NCBI GenBank assembly: GCA_965224535.1
Contig: CBDCZR010000031.1
Span: 60,174-124,173, forward strand
Source: JBCDHN01 sp965224535
Lineage (GTDB): Bacteria > Verrucomicrobiota > Verrucomicrobiia > Verrucomicrobiales > DEV007
Length of the DNA: 64,000 nt
Direction of reading: 5' to 3'
The number at the start of each line of letters is the position of its first letter. The first letter of the stretch is position 1. A model generated the notes under the pieces. The model was given only the letters and a program-made list of their open reading frames with translations, did no database searches and had not been told where the DNA came from. A program made the translations under genes and the position numbers. Shown one piece after another: positions 54,917 through 63,434 of this stretch.

Positions 54917-56945
54917 CCCGAAGTTAACCCGCCCAATCCGCGACTTCCCATTGACCGTAAGCGAGTTACAGATGATTCATTTTGCACGCTACTGGGCACA
55001 ATCTGCCCAACCTGCAGCAAACCAGTAAACCCCCTCCCCAACTTCGGCCTAACCCGGCGAGCGCACTCCCAACAGCTCAAAGGCCCGCGCCTGATCGGCC
55101 GTGGGCTGAGTGAGCTTCTCAAACGTTGGGGCACCCTCAAGCTTCGGCCGAAATGTCGATGACACGATGCTCGAAAGATTACCCAGCAATGTGCGCAAAC
55201 TATGCACCGGCCGCCCCTCCTCATCAACCTTGCTCGACACCTTCGAAAGCGTTGTATCGGAACGCTCCGCTGGTGCGACGATGTTCTTGCGCTTGGCCGC
55301 GGCCGCCTCGCGATCCTCCTCGGCAAAGAGCATCGGAGCCAAGGCCTCGCGCATATGCCAGTCTACATAATAGCCTAACATGCAGATAAAAATGTGTGCG
55401 CGCACCATTTCCTCGTCGTTGTGAAAAATGGGGCGTACCTGCAAATCGACCGTCTTGAGATTGCGAAAAGCTTTTTCCACATTAGCCAGGCTTTTATAAC
55501 TACGCACCAACCCCTCGCTATCCATCTCCTCGGCGCCAACCCGGCCGGCTCGCACCACGTAGAGCCCGTCGAGGCGCGATTCGCGTTGAATCGAATCCTC
55601 CTTGCGCGTCCAATCCAAACTGTCTTCGCCGATGTTCAACTCGAAGTGCTTGAGCATCTTGTATTTGGCGATATCGCGCTCGATGCGGCGCGCGATGCGG
55701 TCCTTTCCACGGTAAGGATGTCGCGCCCGGCCCACGGCGGCTTTGACTTTTTGCAGAGCTTGTTCGGTGGCTTCAAGCAGCGCTTCTCGCCTCTCGGTAC
55801 GCTCTTTGGCCAGGCGCGGATTGCGGCAAACGACGAGGCGCTCGCCGGGATAAAGCTCTTCGCAACTGATCTCGGCCAAGCCGTATTCGTCGAAGAGTTC
55901 GGGCTGCAACGCCTGCTTTTTGGCGAGCTTTTGAATCGCGTCATTGCGCAGCGCACTGATCCAGCCCAGGCCCTCTACGCCGCGAAATTCTTCGTCGATA
56001 CGAGCGCTGGTGATCATGCCGCGGTCACCGACGAGGATGACTTTGCTTAGCCCGAAACGTTCGCGCAGTTTGGTGATCTGGGTGGCGACGGTGTTAGGAT
56101 CGGCGGTGGAGCCTTTGAAGGCTTCACAGGCAATCGGGCAGCCGCGTTCAAGAGCAGAGCAGGCCGATGTTGATCTGTTTTTTGCCGGCTTTGCCATCAC
56201 GATTGTAGCCGCGCTCGGCCAGCGGACAGGTCTCGCCTTCATACCAGGTGCTGGTCAGGTCGTAGAGGACGAGCGTGCCATTTTTGAGGTGGGCTTTGGC
56301 CAATTTTGTCTCAATGTTAGGCTGTTTTTCGAACAACCAGTGCATGGCTGAATAGATCTCTTTGACGTTGACGGCTGTGTTAGGATCGAGCCCGCAGAGT
56401 TCGCCTAGAGTGGAGCTGGCGGTGTCGGGGGAAAGCTCGCGCGCCAAGGCGAGTTTGGAGCCGGGGAAGAGGATGCGTCCGGCGATGGTGGCCAGAACGA
56501 GCCGGCGTTGCGGAGAGTCGCTGCGCTCGATAATGGCGGGCAGGCCGAGTTTCTTGATGAGAGCAACCACGGCGTGGGCGTGGCCGTGGGATCGGGATCG
56601 CACGACGTCAAAGCTGTCTTGGAGGGAGGTCTCGGTGGCGCGGCCGCCTTTGAGCAGGATGCGGAGGTTTTCGACGACTTCTTTGGGCCAGGAGGTGAGG
56701 TTGGCGATGGTGCGCTTGCGGGTCTTTTTGCCTTCGCGGATGGATTCGCGCAGGAGGATGCAGGGTGGGGAGTTGCGGTTGGGAACCGATTCAATATACA
56801 TGGGTGCGCTATATTGCGCGAATAGTATTAAATATCAACAAAAATTAATACAAAATATCATTTACATGGGCACATATTTTGCCATGAAAATTCATAAGTC
56901 GCTTATAATAAGCAAGTTGCCCGGATTATTGCCTCCAACTTCGGG
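54917..56945 (-). mobile_element. IS1634-family insertion sequence, 2029 bp
   Basis: The ends cccgaagtt (54917) and aacttcggg (to 56945) form perfect 9-bp inverted repeats, flanked on both sides by CTAA (54913-54916 and 56946-56949), a 4-bp target duplication. Removing one CTAA and the element restores the fetB sequence. One transposase gene fills most of the element on the minus strand. The ~140 bases next to the right end are AT-rich and may carry its promoter. Confidence 0.85.
55049..56801 (-). pseudogene. IS1634-family transposase, frameshifted
   Basis: The first part (56801 to ~56160) reads MYIESVPNRNSPP ... GTLVLYDLTSTWYEGE ... RGYNRDGKAGKKQINIGLLCS and then stops. The second part (from ~56158) continues ERGCPIACEAFKGSTADPNTVATQITKLRERFGLSKVILVGDRGMITSARID ... 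FRNLKTVDLQVRPIFHNDEEMVRAHIFICMLGYYVDWHMREAL, the rest of the IS1634-type DDE domain with its long insertion. Skipping one T in tct-tga joins the two as GLLCS-ERGCPIA, the family spacing. It is probably a single-base insertion that kills the enzyme. A programmed +1 slip at tct-tga is possible but less likely, because the family normally uses one ORF. Confidence 0.85.
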
Positions 56946-57223
56946 CTAAACCTACCCTCGCCAGCATGGCCACCATCGGTCTCGTGGCTCTGCCCGGGAT
57001 GATAACCGGCCAGATGCTGGCGGCTCCAGTCCGCTCGTCGCCATCAAGTATGAGATCGCCATCATGCTAGCCGTCTTCGCCACCGTCACCCTGAGCACCG
57101 CCCTGGCCATTTCGCTAAGCGCAAGGGCCGCGTTTGACGCCTTGCGCCGCGAGATTTTTCGGAAGTGATCAAATCGGCTTCCTCGACCTCTCTTCGATCA
57201 AAAAGACCGAAGCCCCCCTTTTC

Positions 57224-58672
57224 TTATGATGCCAAGCCATACTCCTGCCCCACCCAGGCCAGCGCATCTTCGCGGGTTTTTAGCTCGCCTTCCAGTTGGC
57301 GGGTTTGCACGGCTTCGAGCACTTCGCCGATTTTCGGGCCGGCGGCGAGGCCCATGGCCATGAGGTCGTTGCCGTTGAGCAACACCGGCGGAATGAGCGG
57401 CTCGTTGGCGAATTCCTGGCGCTTGGCTTGGACGAAGTCGTAATTTTCCAGGTTGCCGTTGCTTCCCAGACAATCGACGTGATGCAGCTCCAGTTGCTGG
57501 TCGAAGGTCGGCGCGGCCATGAAGCGTTTGAGCGTGGCGACGCGCATTTGCTGCACGTCCTTGAACTTCATGTGGTTGGCGACGGCGCTAACGGTGGCCT
57601 CAATGATGTCGTTGGAAAATCGGAAGCGTTTGAGGATGCGTTGGGTCATTTCCGCGCCTTTTTCCGCGTGACCGTTGAAGCGGATGCGGCCGGCGGCTTC
57701 GTCGAAGCTGTAGGTCGCGGGTTTGGCGATGTCGTGGAAGAGGACGGACAAGACCAGCGAGATTGGCGCGTTGGGTTCCAGCAGCCCGAGCATGAGCCGG
57801 GTGTGGACGAAGACGTCGCCTTCCGGGTGAAATTCCGGCGGTTGCTGGCAACCCATGAGGTCGGTGATTTCCGGCAAAATTTCAGACATCAGCCCGGTGC
57901 CAACCAGCAGATCGAAGCCGTGGATCCGGTTGGGATGCTCCAAAATTTGCACCAACTCGTCCCGAATCCGCTCGGCGGAGATTTTGCGGATGCTGTGGGC
58001 CGCTTTTTTGATCGCGGCCAGCGTTTCCGGCTCAATTTCGAATTCCAGCACCTCCGCGAACCGAACCGCGCGCATGAGCCGCAAATGGTCTTCCATGAAC
58101 CGGTCGGCGGGATTGCCGATGGCGCGGATGGTGCGTTTTTGCAGGTCTTCGCAGCCGCCCACGTAGTCGATGAGTTCGTTGGTGGCGGGATTGAAAAAGA
58201 GCCCGTTGATGGTGAAATCGCGCCGCTGGGAGTCGCCTTCCGCGTCGGAGTAGCGCACGTCTCGGGGGTGGCGTCCGTCGAGGTAGAGGCCATCGGAGCG
58301 AAAGGTGGCGATTTCAAAGACGCCCTCCGGTTCCTTGACCAGCACGACGCCAAAATGCGCGCCAACAAAGCCGGCGGAGTGAAAGAGTTGCCGAATTTGG
58401 CGCGGGCGCGCGTTGGTGGCGATGTCGTAGTCCTTGGGGACGCGGCGCAGCATTTTATCCCGAACGCAGCCGCCGGCCCAAAAGGCGGTGTAGCCGTGTT
58501 CCTGAAGCTTGGCGACGATTCGCCGGGCGGCATCTGCCAGTTGGTCGGGCGTAGCGGCATTGTGGGCTCCCTTCCAGGCGCGTTCGTGCGGTTCGTGCGA
58601 GCCGGCGCGCTCGCGCAGCCCCCTGGCTAGCTCGAAGGCCGGGTCATCTGGGAATTTGTATTCGTCGGACAT
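57224..58672 (-). CDS. cca: CCA tRNA nucleotidyltransferase / poly(A) polymerase family with HD domain
   Basis: The 482-residue protein has the class II nucleotidyltransferase start FWAGGCVRDKMLRRVPKD81YD83IAT with the two metal Asp residues, RRDFTINGLFFNPATNELIDYVGG, the RNA-binding segment EDHLRLMRAVRFAEVLEFEIEP, and an HD domain (VLSVLFHDIAKPATYS). It adds or repairs the 3' CCA of tRNA. Since the window's tRNA already encodes CCA, repair is plausible. The start overlaps the D-Ala-D-Ala dipeptidase stop by 29 bases in the same operon. Confidence 0.92.
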   Translation of the reverse strand: MSDEYKFPDDPAFELARGLRERAGSHEPHERAWKGAHNAATPDQLADAARRIVAKLQEHGYTAFWAGGCVRDKMLRRVPKDYDIATNARPRQIRQLFHSAGFVGAHFGVVLVKEPEGVFEIATFRSDGLYLDGRHPRDVRYSDAEGDSQRRDFTINGLFFNPATNELIDYVGGCEDLQKRTIRAIGNPADRFMEDHLRLMRAVRFAEVLEFEIEPETLAAIKKAAHSIRKISAERIRDELVQILEHPNRIHGFDLLVGTGLMSEILPEITDLMGCQQPPEFHPEGDVFVHTRLMLGLLEPNAPISLVLSVLFHDIAKPATYSFDEAAGRIRFNGHAEKGAEMTQRILKRFRFSNDIIEATVSAVANHMKFKDVQQMRVATLKRFMAAPTFDQQLELHHVDCLGSNGNLENYDFVQAKRQEFANEPLIPPVLLNGNDLMAMGLAAGPKIGEVLEAVQTRQLEGELKTREDALAWVGQEYGLAS

Positions 58673-59381
58673 GCTCGGGCAATGTTAACCCTAACTGAGA
58701 GGCAAGCACGAGTTTTCCGGCGCCGGTGCTTCGATTCTCAAAATGCCACCATTCGGTGGGAATCGTGCCAAAACCGGCGTTGCGCATGGCCGACTGCAAC
58801 AGGCGCAGGTTGCGGCGAATTTCCGGGTCGCTGCCGATGTAGCGCGAGCGCGCCGCGGGCGAAAACTCGTCGAAACCGGTCGGCATGCGCATTTCCCGGC
58901 CATTGGCATCGACCAGGGTTACGTCCACGGCGAGCCCCTGGGTGTGGTAGGACCAGCGGTTGTGTTTGGGCGGCACGACGTAGGCGCTGTTAGGCGCGGC
59001 TTGCCACAGGGCCATGTGCGCCTTTGGCGGGCGATAGGCGTCCCAGACTTTCAAGCCATACCCCTGGCGTTGCAGTTCCCGTTGCGCGCGGGCCAGCCGC
59101 CGGGCGGTGTCGGTTTGCAGCAACGGCGGCATGTTTGCGGGATAAATCGCCCGGCCGGTGATGTTGCGGCGCGTGGCGTAGCGAAGTTCCACCCGAATTC
59201 CCGGTGCAGCCTGGCGAACGTCGGTCAAACCGTGGGATTTGGCGCGTTTTGAGGTTTTTGCGCCCGTTTTGGCTCCCGGCGCGGAGTTTTTGCCCTGCCA
59301 GCCGCATTGGCTGGTGAAAAGCGCGGCCAGGAGCAACAGCGGGATGCCGGCGATGGATTTGGGAGCCGCTCGCATCATCAT
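58644..59381 (-). CDS. D-alanyl-D-alanine dipeptidase-like lipoprotein (VanX/DdpX, M15D)
   Basis: The 245-residue protein starts with a lipoprotein signal (lipobox FTSQC26). The M15 catalytic set is complete: SYH146TQGLAVD153V for zinc and E210WWH213F for base and third ligand; VWDAYRPPKAH is the typical Arg-containing segment. It cleaves D-Ala-D-Ala in the periplasm, as in peptidoglycan turnover; vancomycin resistance is not implied. The start at 59381 (first of three Met codons) overlaps the DUF1080 stop as ATGA, and the end overlaps cca. Confidence 0.88.
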   Translation of the reverse strand: MMMRAAPKSIAGIPLLLLAALFTSQCGWQGKNSAPGAKTGAKTSKRAKSHGLTDVRQAAPGIRVELRYATRRNITGRAIYPANMPPLLQTDTARRLARAQRELQRQGYGLKVWDAYRPPKAHMALWQAAPNSAYVVPPKHNRWSYHTQGLAVDVTLVDANGREMRMPTGFDEFSPAARSRYIGSDPEIRRNLRLLQSAMRNAGFGTIPTEWWHFENRSTGAGKLVLASQLGLTLPEHVRRIQIPR

Positions 59382-60058
59382 TCGCCGGCTTTTGGCAACG
59401 CTCGCCACTTGATGGAGCGGTAGGCCGCGCTGGTCAGAAACGAGGCCAGGCCCAGGGGCTCGCACAATTCGATGTCGCCGGGCCGCATGCCGATTTCCAC
59501 GCCCTTGATTTCCACGTCGATGAGGTGGCGCTCGTCGATCCAGCACTGAATGGCCTCAGCCTCGACGCGGACCTTGATTTTGTACCACTTTTTGGGCTCG
59601 AAAAATTCGACCGTGGCCGTTTCGTTTTCGGAAGCGTCCAGGCCGTTGAGGCTGGAGATGCCGACCACGCCGCCGCCCCAACCGCCACAAACCAGGGTGC
59701 AACTTTTGTCGTTAACCGGCATGGTCAGCGCCAGAAAAAAGTCGTCGCCCTGGATTTTTTGAGCCTCCAGCGCGATTTCGTAGCCAATTTTGCCGGGCAA
59801 CTCCGCGCCCCACTTCACGCCGGTAATCGGGTCGCCGGCATCCAGGTAAAGCTGCCCGTCTTCCACGGCAACCACGTCGGTGCCGAGCCCAAAATTGATC
59901 GGTTTCCAGTTGCCGAGCGTTTTGCCGTCGAAAAGCGAAATCCAGCCCTCTTTGTCGGGTTTGGGAAGGGGAACGGCGGGTTTTTCAGCATCCTGAGCCC
60001 CGGCCTGGAAAGCCAGAACCGCAAACGCCGCGGCTGCGAGAATTTGGGTGTTTTTCAT
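59378..60058 (-). CDS. Secreted DUF1080 (3-keto-disaccharide hydrolase-like) protein
   Basis: The 226-residue protein has a signal peptide (MKNTQILAAAAFAVLAFQAGAQD) and the concanavalin-like DUF1080 domain: EGWISLFDGKTLGNWKPI, GAELPGKIGYEIALEAQKIQGDDFF, WYKIKVRVEAEAIQCWIDERHLIDVEI, FLTSAAYRSIKWRAL. These PVC-enriched secreted proteins include 3-keto-glycoside hydrolases. The start at 60058 is set by the signal peptide. It is third in a five-gene minus-strand operon. Confidence 0.9.
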   Translation of the reverse strand: MKNTQILAAAAFAVLAFQAGAQDAEKPAVPLPKPDKEGWISLFDGKTLGNWKPINFGLGTDVVAVEDGQLYLDAGDPITGVKWGAELPGKIGYEIALEAQKIQGDDFFLALTMPVNDKSCTLVCGGWGGGVVGISSLNGLDASENETATVEFFEPKKWYKIKVRVEAEAIQCWIDERHLIDVEIKGVEIGMRPGDIELCEPLGLASFLTSAAYRSIKWRALPKAGE

Positions 60059-60104
60059 GTTGGGAAAGCGATGCATCCAATCGTGCGGGAGGTCAACCCG
60101 CGGC

Positions 60105-61184
60105 TCAAAACCCGATCTTTGCCTGGTGCAGGGTCACGGGAGCGGAAATCAGCTTGGCCTGGTGCAAAACTCCGCTCAAATCGCGGTTGAGAGCGGCGAA
60201 TTGGGAGGCGAAAAAACGGCGGTTGCCCTCTGGCCCGGGAAACTCGATTTGTCCGGCCCATTCCTGGAATTCCGCGGCCAACGCCTCATCGTTCAGAAAA
60301 ACGCCGGCCATGGTTCGGGCAATGTTAGGGCCCTTCAGTTGCTTGGCGAAGCGGGTTTGCTCCTCGCTCTGCGCACGCGCGAAACCTTCCACCGTGGCGC
60401 GATGTTTCGCCAAAAAATCCGCGCGAACGGCGTAAACGTCCGCCAGCACCCGCGTCGCATCCCGGGTTGAAATCAGCGGCTTCAGGTTGGCCTTGGTAAA
60501 GTCGCGTTGCAGGCCCAAAGCCGCGGCCAGCGCCCCATCTTGCCCCAGGGCGTTGGTGGGATCGTGACAGCGCCCGTCCAGCGCCGCTGCGGGATGGTAA
60601 GTCGCCTCGCCGACAAAGCGCATTTTCAGCCCGGAAGCGCCAAATTTCGCCCGGCGCAGGATTTCCGGCAACAGATCCAGTTGGCGGCCGTTGGCCTGCA
60701 AAACCAGGGATTTGCCCTTCAGCGCGGACGGCGATTTCGCTTCCCTGGCGGCCAACCCATCGGCTCCCGCGGACCAGGAGACGAGCAAAAAGACGACCGG
60801 TTCGAAATTTGGCCCAAAGCGCTTCACCGCGTCCGCAGCCACGACAATTTGGCCCAACGAACCGCGCAAAAACGGCGAATGACCCTCCGCGTAATCGACG
60901 ACTTGCTGATCGAAGTCATCGACCATCTGCAGCTCGACTTCCGCATCCATGGCCTTGCCCAAGGCCGAGCGGCGATTGGCCAATGTGCCATCATGCGCTT
61001 GAATCGTCACCGCGTCCGCCGCCCAACCGACCATGGGAATCGGCAGCGGGTTCGACTCGAAATTCACCGGCCCCGGTTTGAGCCGCTTGGGCAGGCTCAA
61101 TTCCGGCGAAACGTAGGCGACTTCAGCGCTTGAGGGCACAGCGGGCAGGATCGCCAAAAAAACGGGCAAAGCAATGGATCTCAT
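60105..61184 (-). CDS. ABC-type substrate-binding protein (NMT1/SsuA-like)
   Basis: The 359-residue protein starts with a signal peptide (MRSIALPVFLAILPAVPSSAE) and has a periplasmic-binding fold of the NMT1/SsuA-like type: MVGWAADAVTIQAHDGTLANRRSALGKAMDAEVELQMVDDF, GQIVVAADAVKRFG and GKSLVLQANGRQLDLLPEIL. No permease or ATPase gene lies beside it. The ligand is unknown. The start at 61184 gives the signal peptide; longer upstream frames are not conserved. Confidence 0.78.
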   Translation of the reverse strand: MRSIALPVFLAILPAVPSSAEVAYVSPELSLPKRLKPGPVNFESNPLPIPMVGWAADAVTIQAHDGTLANRRSALGKAMDAEVELQMVDDFDQQVVDYAEGHSPFLRGSLGQIVVAADAVKRFGPNFEPVVFLLVSWSAGADGLAAREAKSPSALKGKSLVLQANGRQLDLLPEILRRAKFGASGLKMRFVGEATYHPAAALDGRCHDPTNALGQDGALAAALGLQRDFTKANLKPLISTRDATRVLADVYAVRADFLAKHRATVEGFARAQSEEQTRFAKQLKGPNIARTMAGVFLNDEALAAEFQEWAGQIEFPGPEGNRRFFASQFAALNRDLSGVLHQAKLISAPVTLHQAKIGF

Positions 61185-61261
61185 GCACTCCCTTGGACGA
61201 AAAAAACGGCGAAAACCGGAAGCGAAATTGGGGTGACGGGCTTCAACCGCGCGGTTGCGCC

Positions 61262-61585
61262 TCACAACGGCCGTTTGTAGCTCTCTGCGCGATTCGACCA
61301 GCCTCGCAGCCACATCGATTCATCCTTGGGCTTGGCGTTTGCCACCCGGCGGGTCAACACGCGCTTGGCCGCGTTGCCGAATTCCACCGCCGCGGCGGCG
61401 CCGCTGGGTTCGCCCTGCATGTCCAGCAAAACCTGGGCCAAGCCCCAACCCTGCCCCTTGTAGCGCTCCTCTTTTTTGATGCCCTCACCCTTGAAATTGA
61501 CGTAGTCGATCAGCGCGTAAACTCCCTGCGGACTCTCGGACACGGCGTAGAAATTTCGCTCCAGGCGGGCGCGTTCGGCCGGCGA
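61262..61585 (-). CDS. 3' fragment of a PVC-type hypothetical gene, cut at the lineage junction
   Basis: About 107 C-terminal residues remain, with NFYAVSESPQGVYALIDYVNFKGEGI, GQGWGLAQVLLDMQ and EFGNAAKRVLTRRVANAKPKDESMWLRGW. I recall this pattern from Verrucomicrobiota and Planctomycetota hypothetical proteins. Upstream of ~61585 the frame stays open but the sequence belongs to another gene on the other strand. The 5' part is missing, so the gene is truncated by the join. It would be the first gene of the operon running down to cca. Confidence 0.65.
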   Translation of the reverse strand, partial: SPAERARLERNFYAVSESPQGVYALIDYVNFKGEGIKKEERYKGQGWGLAQVLLDMQGEPSGAAAAVEFGNAAKRVLTRRVANAKPKDESMWLRGWSNRAESYKRPL

Positions 61586-61600
61586 AGCGGTCGAGCCGGG
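61575..61600. other. Junction between two unrelated genomic segments
   Basis: To the left, a Verrucomicrobial gene loses its 5' end; to the right, a hydroxyacylglutathione-hydrolase-like gene lacks its 5' end. Both can be read across a short shared stretch near ggcgaagcggtcgag, so the exact point is uncertain by ~15 bases. GC, codon choice and ribosome-site use change here. No IS, tRNA or repeat marks the join. Confidence 0.65.
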
Positions 61601-61835
61601 CAACGAGGCGCTGTCGGCGCGGATCGGGAGGGTCGGGACGCTGCGGGAGGCGGGCGGGTGCACCGTGCCCAGTCGACTCGAAGAAGAACGCGCCACGAAT
61701 CCGTTCCTTCGACCGGGAAGCCCGGAAATTCTGGCCTCGCTGGAGGCCGTGGGACGCCCCTTCGACCCCCGAGACCCGGGGACCGTCTTCGCCGCATTGC
61801 GCGCGTGGAAGGACACCGGCGCGTATCGGCGATAG
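61590..61835 (+). CDS. 3' fragment of a hydroxyacylglutathione hydrolase (glyoxalase II-like)
   Basis: The visible 81 residues read VEPGNEALSARIGRVGTLREAG, then TVPSRLEEERATNPFLR, then FAALRAWKDTGAYRR and a stop. This is the conserved C-terminal helical domain of glyoxalase II (VEPGN... TVPS.L.EE..TNPFLR). The metallo-beta-lactamase domain is lost at the junction. It is the first gene of the foreign-looking segment. Confidence 0.75.
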   Translation, partial: VEPGNEALSARIGRVGTLREAGGCTVPSRLEEERATNPFLRPGSPEILASLEAVGRPFDPRDPGTVFAALRAWKDTGAYRR

Positions 61836-61900
61836 ACTGGCCACTTGCCGCAGGGTGTACCGGTCCGCCTTGTGTCCCCCACGTCGGAGCGGAGGAGACC

Positions 61901-63016
61901 ATGGCCATTCGGCTCGGTTTTGCACGCGATCCCGACGAGATCGTGCGCGTTCAGCGTGCGCGGTACGAGGTGTACCGAGGAGAGGAAGAGGCCGTCGATC
62001 CCCGCGACGACGAGCTGTGGACGGATGCCTGGGACTCGCGGCCACGCACCCACGTGCGCGACATCGTCGCCTACGATGAAGCCGGCCGGATCCTCGGCGG
62101 GATCCGCGCGCTCAAGCGGCTGTCGCCCGACGACACCCTCGCGCCAGATCTCCACTTCGACTTCGGGCCGCACTTCCGCAGCGTCCACACCGACAAGGGC
62201 GCGGGCACGATGTTCTTCGTGCGCCTCCGCCACCGCAAGAACCGCTGGGTGGCACGCGGCATCATGTCGATGCTCTACGCGTGGTTCGAGCAGGTGGGCA
62301 TCTTCGAGATCTACGGCGTGATCACGCCCTCGGCCTGGCCCGCGTGCGAGGCGGCGGGGGCCACACGCTGCTCGCCAGAGGTGCTGAGCTACGCGGACGG
62401 GCGTCAGGCTGTGCCCTTCCACATCTGGGCGCCCGACCTCGAGGATCGGTGGCTCGACTTCATCCGTCGCCACAAGCTCCGTGGGCTCTTCGCCGACCAC
62501 GAGCGCCTGTTCGTGCGTGCCGGTGAGGTGGTCGTCGAGGCCGACTCCTTTGCGGACGAGGCCTACCTGGTGGTCGACGGCACCGTGTGCCACCACGACG
62601 CCGACACCGGCCGCGAGGTGCGCCTGTCGCGTCCGTGCATGTTCGGCGACCTCGCCATGCTGCGCGGCGAGCGTCACGGGGCGACCGTCGTCGCCGAGAC
62701 CGACGCCGAGCTGGTGGTGGTCGATCGCGCCACCTACCTCGAGAGCATCGCGCGCGACCCCAGGGCGGCGGTGATGGCCGGGCGCGCCATGCACGAAGCG
62801 CTGCTCGCCACGCCCGACGGCGAAGAGGTGCAGGTGCCCGAGCCGCTGCTGCTGCGCTCGGCGCCCGGCCCGATCGCCTTCGATCCGCCGCCACCGGTGG
62901 GCTCCAACCGCCCGCCGGAGCCCGAGCGCACCCCGCCCAGCCTCAACCGAGCGCCCGAGGGCACCGAGCCGCCAGAGATCGCGTCGCCCAGCGCGTCGAA
63001 GGGGGACGGGGGCTGA
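61901..63016 (+). CDS. GNAT-like acyltransferase fused to a cyclic-nucleotide-binding domain
   Basis: The 371-residue protein is preceded by a clear GGAGG five bases before the ATG. Residues ~1-190 resemble the autoinducer-synthase/FeeM-like GNAT fold (EIVRVQRARYEVYRGEEEAVDPRDDE, GRILGGIRALKRLSPDD, VRLRHRKNRWVARGIMSMLYAWFEQVGI). Residues ~200-310 form a cNMP-binding/CRP-N-like beta-roll (ADHERLFVRAGEVVVEADSFADEAYLVVDGTV, MFGDLAMLRGERHGATVVAETDAELVVVDRATY). The C-terminal ~70 residues are Pro-rich and disordered. This suggests an acyltransferase gated by a nucleotide or by protein interaction. The substrate is unknown. Confidence 0.75.
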   Translation: MAIRLGFARDPDEIVRVQRARYEVYRGEEEAVDPRDDELWTDAWDSRPRTHVRDIVAYDEAGRILGGIRALKRLSPDDTLAPDLHFDFGPHFRSVHTDKGAGTMFFVRLRHRKNRWVARGIMSMLYAWFEQVGIFEIYGVITPSAWPACEAAGATRCSPEVLSYADGRQAVPFHIWAPDLEDRWLDFIRRHKLRGLFADHERLFVRAGEVVVEADSFADEAYLVVDGTVCHHDADTGREVRLSRPCMFGDLAMLRGERHGATVVAETDAELVVVDRATYLESIARDPRAAVMAGRAMHEALLATPDGEEVQVPEPLLLRSAPGPIAFDPPPPVGSNRPPEPERTPPSLNRAPEGTEPPEIASPSASKGDGG

Positions 63017-63025
63017 GTCCGTCGA

Positions 63026-63367
63026 CTACAGCCCTTGCATGCGCCAGCTGACGGTGGCGACGAGTCCGAGCAGCGTGAACACGCTGGCGCACACGATCAC
63101 GCCGAAGACCTTCCAGCTGTCGTGCTGAGCCTCGCGCCCTCCGGGGAAGACCAGCAGGTAGACCCCGGCGCCGAGCAGGCCGCTGCTGCCCGCGCTCACG
63201 GGCAGCAAGGCGTCTCCGAGCGAGAGGACGAAGGTGCTCGCCAAGGCCAGGAAGCCGGCCAAGGCCAAGCCCACGCCGATGGCGCGCTGGCCCAGGGCGT
63301 TGGCGGCGGCATGGAGGCCTGAGGTGTGCGTTGACGGCTCGACACCGGACGGCGTGGGGGGAGACAT
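63026..63367 (-). CDS. Small membrane protein, unknown
   Basis: The 113-residue protein has a polar N terminus (TPSGVEPSTHTSGLHAA) and three hydrophobic segments (GVGLALAGFLALASTFVLSLG, GLLGAGVYLLVFPGG, VFGVIVCASVFTLLGLVATV). No family is recognised. It is convergent with the acyltransferase gene, 9 bases apart. The strong G/C third-position bias fits the foreign segment. Confidence 0.6.
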   Translation of the reverse strand: MSPPTPSGVEPSTHTSGLHAAANALGQRAIGVGLALAGFLALASTFVLSLGDALLPVSAGSSGLLGAGVYLLVFPGGREAQHDSWKVFGVIVCASVFTLLGLVATVSWRMQGL

Positions 63368-63434
63368 CCGTCCTCCGAAAGGGGGACATCAGTGTACCGC
63401 GGGTGGGGAGGTCTCGCTCGACCGTCCGAGACCC

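Larger units (their letters stand above)
54883..57168 (+). pseudogene. Decayed second copy of fetB (3' third), split by an insertion sequence
   Basis: Bases 54883-54916 match fetB from 10559 (catttttccgcgaagcc...), and 56946-57168 match the rest of fetB up to the stop (ggaagtga), with many silent differences. One G is lost in ctgggcggctcc, breaking the frame, and nine bases are missing in gacgcctacggcgtcttgcg. The IS lies exactly between the two parts. The upstream ~two thirds of the gene are missing, replaced by the intron fragment. The 55 bases after the stop lead to the cca stop without features. Confidence 0.85.

Noticed and set aside
58644..59381. Vancomycin-resistance cluster based on the VanX-like gene
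   Set aside because: No vanH/vanA-like ligase or vanRS pair is present, and the gene sits in an unrelated operon; a peptidoglycan turnover role is simpler.
61262..62794. 510-codon minus-strand ORF
   Set aside because: Only its last ~107 residues are a real gene fragment; the rest is antisense shadow of the acyltransferase gene in very GC-rich DNA.
61130..63016. 628-codon ORF read as one protein from 61130
   Set aside because: The first ~255 codons cross the lineage junction and antisense sequence; the GGAGG site and domain start place the true start at 61901.
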